Below, one piece after another: positions 47,501 through 53,511 of a stretch of DNA of 64,000 bases (positions within the stretch are counted from its first letter, which is position 1; the number at the start of each line of letters is the position of its first letter). A program made the translations under genes and the position numbers. The stretch is from NCBI RefSeq assembly GCF_003314435.2, contig NZ_QNVY02000003.1, positions 186,001 through 250,000 of the forward strand. Reading direction: 5' to 3'. The notes below the pieces were generated by a model, which searched no databases, was not told the DNA's origin, and was given only the letters and a program-made list of their open reading frames with translations. Source of the DNA: Flavobacterium petrolei (GTDB taxonomy: Bacteria > Bacteroidota > Bacteroidia > Flavobacteriales > Flavobacteriaceae).

Positions 47501-47882
47501 TCCATTACTTATTTACAAACTGGAAGCCTTCAACTTGTTTAGAGCCATGATTGACAATGTAAATAAAGAAGTGATTTCATTCTTGTTCAAAGGGGATTTA
47601 CCGGCTCAGGAAAACCAACAAATTCAAGAAGCAAAAGAAGTTGCTCCGGTAGAAGATTACACGACTTCAAAAGATGAAATCGTAAGTAGCGAAGCTGCAA
47701 ACCGTGAGGCTGGAGAAACGCAACAACGTCAAGTTACCGAAACTATCGTGAGAGATATGCCAAAAATCAATCGTAATGATAACGTAACGATTCAAAACGT
47801 GGCTAACGGACAAATACAAGAAATGAAATACAAAAAAGCCGAAAGCCTAATCGCTTCAGGACAATGGGTTATCGTGAACTAA
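44541..47882 (+). CDS. secA: Preprotein translocase ATPase SecA
   Basis: The motor of Sec-dependent export, 1113 aa. The N-terminal Walker A is TGEGKTLVA near 195, followed by [26 protein letters not shown] and the DEAD-like [20 protein letters not shown]. The second motor half contains [39 protein letters not shown] and [16 protein letters not shown]. The scaffold and helical-wing regions follow ([13 protein letters not shown] to [13 protein letters not shown]). It is longer than the E. coli protein (901 aa) through insertions about 330-480, and lacks the usual zinc-binding CxCx8C tail: the end is [12 protein letters not shown]. Other Bacteroidota SecA proteins look similar. Confidence 0.97.
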   Translation: [1113 protein letters not shown]

Positions 47883-47908
47883 TAACCGTTTCAATTCCTT
47901 ACTATTAC

Positions 47909-47945
47909 ATTCCCCAATTACGAAAGTAGTTGGGGAATTTTTTTG
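47909..47945 (+). terminator. Terminator after secA
   Basis: ATTCCCCAATTAC pairs with GTAGTTGGGGAAT (one G-U pair) around GAAA, followed by seven T. Confidence 0.9.
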
Positions 47946-47956
47946 TGCCTTATTTT

Positions 47957-48110
47957 CAGAAGCTATTCCCGCCTTACGCTGCAAGCTATTTGGTTTCAAA
48001 CCCTTTTTCTAGCCGCTCGCAGGAGCTTCTTTTAGTCGCTCTGCCACCACCAGAAAAAAGTGATTTTCAACCGGCATAGGCTTTCCACTGCTATCGGGGC
48101 TAGGGATTTT
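47957..48110 (+). repeat. Dispersed structured repeat, copy 3
   Basis: CAGAAGCTATTCCCGCCTTACGC on the left; CCGGCATAGGCTTTCCACTG, CTATCGGGGCTAGGGATTTT on the right. The interior is longer than in other copies (about 154 bp in total) and contains a second AGGAGCTTCTTTTAG block. It directly follows the secA terminator. Confidence 0.72.
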
Positions 48111-48162
48111 GCGGTAAACAACTCTGTTTACGGTTTCCCGTAAAAATCCTGAAAGCAAAGAA

Positions 48163-48244
48163 TATATCTTTGAAAATAAATGAAGTACTATTTTATTTTA
48201 TAAGTATTTTCAGCGATTTATTTATATATTTGAAAATAAATGAA
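48163..48244 (+). repeat. Direct repeat carrying two -7-like boxes
   Basis: TATATCTTTGAAAATAAATG (48163) and TATATATTTGAAAATAAATG (48223) are repeated 60 bp apart, both followed by AA. Each contains a TAnnTTTG box (TATCTTTG 48165-48172, TATATTTG 48225-48232). This may be a duplicated promoter. Confidence 0.6.
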
Positions 48245-48277
48245 AGATGACTTTTATTAGGTCTATCTTCCCAATTA

Positions 48278-48310
48278 TATAGGTATAACACCGATAGTGT
48301 CATACCTATA
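48278..48310. repeat. 14-bp inverted repeat upstream of the accessory genes
   Basis: TATAGGTATAACAC and GTGTCATACCTATA are complementary apart from one G-U pair, with a five-base loop. It has no T tail. It may be an operator or an RNA hairpin about 85 bp before the start of the 298-aa gene. Confidence 0.6.
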
Positions 48311-48368
48311 AACAAGTTAGTAGCAAACCTACATCAAAAAGAAAGAAAATATTTACGTTTAAATTATA

Positions 48369-48376
48369 TATATTTG
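48369..48376 (+). promoter_or_regulatory. -7 box of the 298-aa accessory gene
   Basis: TATATTTG, 16 bp before the start codon. No TTG is found at the usual spacing. Confidence 0.4.
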
Positions 48377-48392
48377 ATGTCTAATCAGAAAA

Positions 48393-49289
48393 ATGATGAA
48401 TTCAATAGAAAAGTCTAATGGTTTGCAGTTTCACTATTATTTTAAAGATAGTAGTCATTCGATAAATTCACTCTTAAGAAATGAATGCGAAAAAGAATTA
48501 CTCTATATTTTTAAGGAAATATCGGAAACACTTGGACTTCAGCTTGAATTAGAAACCTTACCTGCGGAAGAAGGCGGATTTAAAGAAACCTGGAAGTTTC
48601 TTGGAAAAAATTCTGCTCAAATAAGTTTGGTAGTTGCAATTGCAGCAATAGTGATATCTCGATTCCCAATAGAAAATAAAGAGTTAACTTCACTTCAAAT
48701 TGAAAATTTGAAATTAGATAATGAATTAAAAAGAAAAGAACTTGAAAAATTGAATCTCGAATTCTTGCAAGATGATGAAGAAATTAGCCAAGAAACTCTT
48801 ATTGATTCAGTGGAAATTGTAAATAAGAATTATAAAGTTTCTTGGCGTAAATCAAATCTATATAAGAAATTAAATAATTATCAAAAAGTAGAATACATTG
48901 ACGTTTTACGACTGCAGGATGAAAAGCCAGTCGGTACACCACGAAAAGTACACAAAAATGAATTTTCTAAATTCATTTTACGATCTGATGAACTTCCAAA
49001 ACTTGAATTAGAAAATGTTAAAATCGATGTTATATCTCCTGCTATAAAGCGAGGTAAATTTAGATGGAAAGGTTTTTATGACAATAGTATTATAAACTTC
49101 CTTATGAATGATTATGATTTCAGCAATAAAGTTATAAATGGACAAATACACTTTTCAAATCGATACTCAATTGAAGTCGAAATGGATCAAGAAAGAAAAA
49201 TTAATCAAGATGGTAATATAATAGTTACTAATTCGACTGTATCTAAAGTTAACGCATCTATTGAAGGAGAAACAAGAATTGAATACTAA
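48393..49289 (+). CDS. Membrane/coiled-coil protein of unknown function
   Basis: A 298-aa protein that I do not recognise. Layout: a soluble N-terminal region (about 1-70; LQFHYYFKDSSHSINSLLRN, then LYIFKEISETLGLQLELETL), one hydrophobic segment about 76-91 (ISLVVAIAAIVISRF), a charged coiled coil about 98-125 (LQIENLKLDNELKRKELEKL), and a C-terminal beta-rich domain (KYKV to RFRWKGFYD; INGQIHFSNRYSIEVEM). The Asn/Glu-rich composition and AT-rich codons are typical of accessory genes. It has no signal peptide. It stands before a NERD gene with a 192-bp gap. A role in phage defence or stress is conceivable, but nothing in the sequence proves it. Confidence 0.6.
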   Translation: MMNSIEKSNGLQFHYYFKDSSHSINSLLRNECEKELLYIFKEISETLGLQLELETLPAEEGGFKETWKFLGKNSAQISLVVAIAAIVISRFPIENKELTSLQIENLKLDNELKRKELEKLNLEFLQDDEEISQETLIDSVEIVNKNYKVSWRKSNLYKKLNNYQKVEYIDVLRLQDEKPVGTPRKVHKNEFSKFILRSDELPKLELENVKIDVISPAIKRGKFRWKGFYDNSIINFLMNDYDFSNKVINGQIHFSNRYSIEVEMDQERKINQDGNIIVTNSTVSKVNASIEGETRIEY

Positions 49290-49346
49290 TTTGCTAAAAA
49301 TCAGGACACTAACAGTCATTTTGAGCTAGCTGGAATTTATTGGAAT

Positions 49347-49427
49347 TAACGTTTTGCATCAAGATTTCGTTAAACTGAAAACTTAGCGTTTACGAATTTA
49401 CGGACATCACAAAGTGGGAAAACGTTA
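49347..49427 (+). repeat. Inverted-repeat-bounded spacer between accessory genes
   Basis: TAACGTTTT (49347-49355) and AAAACGTTA (49419-49427) bound an 81-bp segment. A second feature is the 14-bp direct repeat CTGAAAACT(T/A)AGCG at 49375 and 49438. This is only loosely like a recombination site. Confidence 0.35.
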
Positions 49428-49481
49428 GTGGCAAATTCTGAAAACTAAGCGGACAAATTAGGAACTTTAAAATAATATTTT

Positions 49482-50168
49482 ATGATAATCGTCGGAGTAA
49501 TTTTAGTAGCGATTTTTATATTTATCTTTTTCTACATTAGAGATAAAAAATTATTAGAAACTGTTACGAAATCTCATCGAGGTACTAAAACTGAAAGAAA
49601 ATTAGTTTTAAAACTTTTAAAAGCAGGATTTCCGGCACAAACTATTTTTCACGATTTATATCTTAAGAATAGAAACGAAAACTATTCTCAAATTGATTTG
49701 GTTCTTGCCACAAAAGTTGGAATAATTGTATTTGAAGTTAAAAAATATAGCGGATGGATTTTTGGAACTGGAAATCAGAATAAATGGACACAAGTTTTAG
49801 CTTACGGAAAAGACAAGTATTACTTTTATAATCCAATTCTTCAAAATAAAAAACATGTTGAAAATCTTAAAACAACGCTTACTGATTTTCAAAATATTCA
49901 ATTTTTTTCAGTCGTAGTATTTTTTGGAGATTGCAAGTTTAGAGATGTTAGTTTTATTCCAAAAAATACTTTTTTAACGAAATCCCCGAGAGTAATGGAT
50001 GTTGTGAAAAAGATTATCAAAGATAATGAACCTGCAAATTACAAAAGTAAGCGTGATGTTGTAAATATTTTATCGGCAGCAGTCGAGAATGGTAATAGCC
50101 ATAAAATTACTGAAAAACATATTAAAAATATAAAAGACATGTTAGGTGAAGAACGGATTTTTCAATAA
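49482..50168 (+). CDS. Membrane-anchored NERD (nuclease-related) domain protein
   Basis: A 228-aa protein with one N-terminal TM helix (about 3-20, IIVGVILVAIFIFIFFY) and a NERD domain. The domain shows GTKTERKLVLKLLKAG, IFHDLYLKN, YSQIDLVLATKVGIIVFEVKKYSG (the Asp, Glu and Lys of the restriction-endonuclease-like D-ExK core) and WIFGTGNQNKWTQ. NERD proteins are proposed nucleases or DNA-processing proteins. It is followed 60 bp later by a terminator-bearing repeat. It may belong with the preceding accessory gene, but the 192-bp gap weakens that idea. Confidence 0.82.
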   Translation: MIIVGVILVAIFIFIFFYIRDKKLLETVTKSHRGTKTERKLVLKLLKAGFPAQTIFHDLYLKNRNENYSQIDLVLATKVGIIVFEVKKYSGWIFGTGNQNKWTQVLAYGKDKYYFYNPILQNKKHVENLKTTLTDFQNIQFFSVVVFFGDCKFRDVSFIPKNTFLTKSPRVMDVVKKIIKDNEPANYKSKRDVVNILSAAVENGNSHKITEKHIKNIKDMLGEERIFQ

Positions 50169-50175
50169 ATATAGA

Positions 50176-50261
50176 TTCCCCTGCTCCGCAAAGTATCCCT
50201 GAAAACACATAATTTTTCCCTAAATGCTGCGCAAATGTCTCTGACTTTGCGCAATTTTTAT
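50176..50261 (+). repeat. 85-bp direct repeat, left copy
   Basis: The segment from TTCCCCTGCTCCGCAAAG to TTTGCGCAATTTTT is repeated at 50692 with about 85% identity by eye. It contains GAAAACACATAATTTTT, TAAATGCTGCGCAAATG and CTCTGACTTTGCGCA. The two copies lie on either side of the DUF4177 gene. Confidence 0.75.
50228..50259 (+). terminator. Terminator within the left repeat
   Basis: TGCGCAAA (50228-50235) and TTTGCGCA (50246-50253) form a perfect stem followed by ATTTTTA. It follows the NERD gene. Confidence 0.65.
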
Positions 50262-50471
50262 AAATGGAGATTGTAGCAAAAACGTCATAAAGTGGCTAAC
50301 TTTCCAAGGTGTTTTTAGTAAAAAGAACCCCCGCATTCATTACAAATGGATCCTGTATCTTGTTTGAGTTATTTATGAAAAATAAGAAAAAGCAACTTTT
50401 TTTTGTAAGCAAAATCTATTATATTTACATGCAACGTTAGAACACTATTAACATTACCAAAAAAAACCATT
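50262..50471 (+). other. Gap before the DUF4177 gene
   Basis: About 210 bp without an open reading frame. It contains GCAACGTTAGAACACTATTA close to the gene start but no clear promoter box. Confidence 0.4.
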
Positions 50472-50672
50472 ATGAAAGAATACAAAGTAGAAAGTTTAAT
50501 TTATTACTCTAAATTGACTTTAGATTCAAAGCACATTGCTAATAACTCTAAAAAAGAAATTCAGCAAAAACTAGATGAATATGCCGCAGAAGGATATAGG
50601 TTCACTACATCAACATCAACAAATTTTGGTTCTGCCATTTATATTCATTTGTATTTTGAAAAAGATATTTAA
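50472..50672 (+). CDS. DUF4177-like small protein
   Basis: A 66-aa protein: MKEYKVESLIYYSKL is the first strand, KEIQQKLDEYAAEGYRFTTS the helix with the conserved EGY/EGW turn, and SAIYIHLYFEKD the last strand. This is the pattern of DUF4177, a small alpha/beta domain of unknown function. It is flanked by two copies of the 85-bp repeat, so it may be a recently moved or duplicated cassette. Confidence 0.68.
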   Translation: MKEYKVESLIYYSKLTLDSKHIANNSKKEIQQKLDEYAAEGYRFTTSTSTNFGSAIYIHLYFEKDI

Positions 50673-50691
50673 TCAAAGTCAGAGAAAAATA

Positions 50692-50775
50692 ATCCCCGCT
50701 TCGCAAAACACTTTTGAGAACACATAATTTTTTCCTAAATGCTGCGCAAATGTTTCTGACTTTGCGCAGTTTTAA
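50692..50775 (+). repeat. 85-bp direct repeat, right copy
   Basis: AATCCCCGCTTCGCAAAAC to TTTGCGCAGTTTT, similar to the left copy at 50176 over its entire length. The spacing between copies is 516 bp. Confidence 0.75.
50743..50773 (+). terminator. Terminator within the right repeat
   Basis: TGCGCAAA (50743-50750) and TTTGCGCA (50761-50768) form a stem followed by GTTTT. It follows the DUF4177 gene. Confidence 0.6.
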
Positions 50776-50885
50776 GAATCTGTGTCCATAGCGAAACGCA
50801 CTTAATGAAAAGAAAACACTAAATCCCCTTGCAATACAAAAGATCGTGTCCCTAAAAGTTTAAACTACTGCAAACTATTACACAC

Positions 50886-50927
50886 AATAAAGGAGGTAGA
50901 ACAGCAAATAGCCTCACCTCCTTTATT
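50886..50927 (-). terminator. Inverted repeat, likely terminator of the HAD gene
   Basis: AATAAAGGAGGT (50886-50897) and ACCTCCTTTATT (50916-50927) form a perfect 12-bp stem with an 18-base loop, 58 bp beyond the HAD stop codon. The T tail is short on both strands. Confidence 0.5.
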
Positions 50928-50984
50928 ACGGTACTAAAAAAATACTTTTAAGTAATTTTATAAGAATTCCGTTTTTCGAGTCTC

Positions 50985-51791
50985 CTACATTTTTACCAAT
51001 CGTTTTGCAATTAACAAAAGATCCTTTTCATTTATTTCCGGTGGATTTGCCAGAGTGAATAACTGTTGTCCAGGCCTACTCACAAATGCCGTTTGCCAGC
51101 CAGCCCAATTAGCCCCAGCAACATCCCAACCATGAGCTGCAATAAGCATACAGTCCTTAGATTCAAATCCCATTTTTCTTGCAGCCCAATTGTAAGCATC
51201 ATAATGTGGTTTGAATTTACCCACGTCTTCAACACTTAATCGATCATCAAACAAATCATATATACCCGCATTTTTCAATTGGGATTCAACTGCTTTATTG
51301 GATGAATTGGTGAAGGAAACTAACGTATACCCCTCTTTTTTCAATAATATCAACGCTTCTTTTACTTCAGGATGCGCTGGTAAAGATAAGATTGGTTTAA
51401 TTGCTTCGCCAGCTTGCTCATCAGTTATGACAACACCATTATTAAGGCCGACCATCTTAAGCGCTGCTCCTCCTATTTTGCCAAAATCATGATATTGATT
51501 TCCTACTGTGGTTACTAATGAATACTGCAACATTGTTGTAAACCAAAGCGATACTAAATCCGGTCTACCTCCTAAAGCATTTCCTATACTTTTTTTCATC
51601 GCATTCAGGTCTAATAACGTTTCATTAACATCAAAGAATAAGACCTTTGGACGCTGATATTTTTGCTCTTCCTTTACCCCGATTGAACTCCCTTTTGCAG
51701 TAAAAACAAGACTCGGAGCCACAATTCCTAATCCACCCAAAGCTATCGCCTTATTAATAAAATTCCGTCTGCTTTTTTTAAATTCTTTCAT
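50985..51791 (-). CDS. Haloacid dehalogenase type II with a Tat-type signal
   Basis: A 268-aa HAD-superfamily hydrolase. The N-terminus has a twin-arginine motif (KKSRRNFINKA) and a weakly hydrophobic segment (IALGGLGIVAPSLVF), so export of the folded protein by Tat is likely. The nucleophile is the Asp in LFFDVNETLLDL near 51; VSFTNSSNKAVES is motif II, GKFKPHYDAYNWAARKMG motif III with Lys, and IAAHGWDVAGANWAGWQTAFVSR motif IV. This is the L-2-haloacid dehalogenase type. The gene follows the tetR gene with a palindromic operator in between. The substrate in the periplasm is not known. Confidence 0.85.
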   Translation of the reverse strand: MKEFKKSRRNFINKAIALGGLGIVAPSLVFTAKGSSIGVKEEQKYQRPKVLFFDVNETLLDLNAMKKSIGNALGGRPDLVSLWFTTMLQYSLVTTVGNQYHDFGKIGGAALKMVGLNNGVVITDEQAGEAIKPILSLPAHPEVKEALILLKKEGYTLVSFTNSSNKAVESQLKNAGIYDLFDDRLSVEDVGKFKPHYDAYNWAARKMGFESKDCMLIAAHGWDVAGANWAGWQTAFVSRPGQQLFTLANPPEINEKDLLLIAKRLVKM

Positions 51792-51815
51792 TCTTATTTA
51801 TTTAAATTATATTTT

Positions 51816-51841
51816 AAAAACATACCTAATAGTATGTTTTT
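51816..51841. promoter_or_regulatory. TetR operator between tetR and the HAD gene
   Basis: AAAAACATAC and GTATGTTTTT are perfect inverted halves with a six-base spacer (CTAATA). It sits 25 bp upstream of the HAD start codon. A second site occurs upstream of the tetR gene at 52469. Confidence 0.65.
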
Positions 51842-51852
51842 GATTAAAAAAA

Positions 51853-52452
51853 TTATCTTAAAAGATCTATATAGCGCTCTACTGCTAAAAGATAATCCTC
51901 TAAAACAACATCATTATTGTACAATTTTCGAATTCCTCTAACGCCTTCAAATGCACTGATTAAAAAAACTGCGACAGAAGAAGTATTTACCTCACTAGCA
52001 ATCAAGTTATTTGTCTTTGCTTTTTCTAATAGCTGAATTAGTGCCAATTTCCATTCTTCAATAATTTTTTTTAATGCCAATTGATACGCTACTTCACTAT
52101 CCGAAATTTCATTGATGAGATTATTAATTGGACAACCAGATTGTTTCTCTTCAATTGAAAAATTTTTAATTCGCTCGCAAAAAACAGTTTTCAAAATCGA
52201 AAATGGATCTCCTACTTCTAGCAAAGGAAGAATCATATTGTCATAAACTCTACTCTGAATCCTATCACTTATAACCGCAAGACCTAACTCTTTTTTATCT
52301 TTAAAATGATGGTAAAAAGCGCCTTTCGTAAGTTTTGTCTCTTTCATCACCTTATCAACACTAATAGCGTGAAAGCCATTTTTATAAAACAATACAAATG
52401 CTTTATCGATAATTAATTGTCTGGTCAACTCCGATTTAATTTCTTGTTTCAT
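51853..52452 (-). CDS. TetR/AcrR-family transcriptional regulator
   Basis: A 199-aa repressor. The N-terminal HTH (about 10-57) reads LIDKAFVLFYKNGFHAISVDK and KLTKGAFYHHFKDKKELGLAV, the TetR signature. The C-terminal ligand-binding domain is helical and contains SGCPINNLINE, a Cys/Pro region seen in the NemR/AcrR-like group of TetR proteins. It probably represses itself and the HAD gene through the palindromes at 51816 and 52469. The -7 box TAAATTTG (52457-52464) ends four bases before the ATG, so the transcript may be leaderless. Confidence 0.9.
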   Translation of the reverse strand: MKQEIKSELTRQLIIDKAFVLFYKNGFHAISVDKVMKETKLTKGAFYHHFKDKKELGLAVISDRIQSRVYDNMILPLLEVGDPFSILKTVFCERIKNFSIEEKQSGCPINNLINEISDSEVAYQLALKKIIEEWKLALIQLLEKAKTNNLIASEVNTSSVAVFLISAFEGVRGIRKLYNNDVVLEDYLLAVERYIDLLR

Positions 52453-52456
52453 ACTA

Positions 52457-52464
52457 CAAATTTA
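52457..52464 (-). promoter_or_regulatory. -7 box of the tetR gene
   Basis: TAAATTTG on the minus strand, with four bases (TAGT) before the ATG. The operator at 52469-52488 lies immediately upstream, where a bound repressor would block RNA polymerase. Confidence 0.5.
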
Positions 52465-52468
52465 CTAA

Positions 52469-52488
52469 AACATTACAATTGGTATGTT
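52469..52488. promoter_or_regulatory. Second TetR operator, upstream of tetR
   Basis: AACATTACAATTGGTATGTT shares the outer AACAT and GTATGTT halves and the overall spacing with the operator at 51816. The left half is imperfect. Confidence 0.5.
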
Positions 52489-52529
52489 ATTATCTAAAAT
52501 AAATAACATTACTATAACATTATAAAAAA

Positions 52530-53192
52530 CTATTTCACGTTTTCAGCAAAATACCGTTCTTCAATTCGCTTGATGTCTTTTATGGAATTTTTGGCCCAAG
52601 CCAAACGCTTTTCTAAGATTTCATTTTCGGACAAATGCCAATCAATGTTTGAATTGCGCAATCGATTCGTCAAGTTTTGAATAATGATTGCCGCGGAAAC
52701 GGAGATATTCAGACTTTCAGTGAAACCTACCATCGGGATTTTAAGAAAACCATCGGCACGTTTCAAAATTTCTTCTGATAATCCGTCTCTTTCTGTTCCA
52801 AAAAACAAAGCACTGGGTTTTGAGATATCAAAATCTTCCATCAAACAATCATTCTCATGTGGCGTGGTAGCAATGATTTGGTAGCCTTTACTTTTTAACG
52901 TATCCAGACAATTCGTAATACTATCGAAGGTATTGATGTCGACCCATTTTTGGGCACCCATCGCAATTTCCTTATCGATACTTTTTCCGTAGCGTTGCTC
53001 GATTACGTTCAATTCCTGAATTCCAAAAATCTCGCAGCTGCGCATTACTGCACTCGTATTGTGCATTTGAAAAATATCTTCGACAGCAATCGTAAAATGC
53101 TTTGTTCTGTTTTCCAATACTTTCTGAAATTTTTCTTTTCGGTTATCAGTCAGTATATTTTCAAGAAAGGCGAGATACTCTAAATCAATCAT
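52530..53192 (-). CDS. trmH: tRNA (guanosine-2'-O)-methyltransferase TrmH (SpoU family)
   Basis: Methylates the 2'-OH of G18 in tRNA. The 220-aa protein has all three SpoU motifs: motif 1 NTSAVMRSCEIFGI near 46, motif 2 ALFFGTERDGLSEEIL near 132, and motif 3 GFTESLNISVSAAIIIQ near 160, which together form the knot that binds SAM. The helical C-terminal tail (DWHLSENEILEKRLAWAK) is typical of TrmH and absent from several other SpoU proteins. Other 2'-O-methyltransferases share the fold, so the tRNA position is inferred. Confidence 0.88.
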   Translation of the reverse strand: MIDLEYLAFLENILTDNRKEKFQKVLENRTKHFTIAVEDIFQMHNTSAVMRSCEIFGIQELNVIEQRYGKSIDKEIAMGAQKWVDINTFDSITNCLDTLKSKGYQIIATTPHENDCLMEDFDISKPSALFFGTERDGLSEEILKRADGFLKIPMVGFTESLNISVSAAIIIQNLTNRLRNSNIDWHLSENEILEKRLAWAKNSIKDIKRIEERYFAENVK

Positions 53193-53257
53193 TGGGGATT
53201 ATTTTTTTGCAAAAATAGTAAAAAAGACTAGCTTTATAAGCTAAGAGCATATCCTAT

Positions 53258-53446
53258 AAAAATAAACATATAAGACACATAAGTAATTGAATCGATATAT
53301 TGTCTTATTTTAAAATATCAAAACCTCAATGATGACTAAAGTTGCTCTAAAAACTTATACGCCATTATTTCAAGCACATTGCTTAAGTTCATATAAACCT
53401 ATTTTATTTACTTATTTGAACTTATATGACTTATATGTTTATTTTT
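53258..53446 (+). repeat. MITE-like inverted-repeat element, copy B
   Basis: Terminal inverted repeats of 25-27 bp: left AAATAAACATATAAGACACA (53260 onward) and right TTATATGTTTATTT end (53420-53444), with two mismatches. The interior of 135 bp has more TTAAGTTCATATAA-like motifs and no open reading frame. It shares the 19-bp core AACTTATATGACTTATATG with copy A at 43341. Confidence 0.7.
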
Positions 53447-53511
53447 TTCACAATGCTTTAAAATAAATTTTATGTTCTAAGAAACTTAAACCCTTAAAAA
53501 AATTCCATTAA

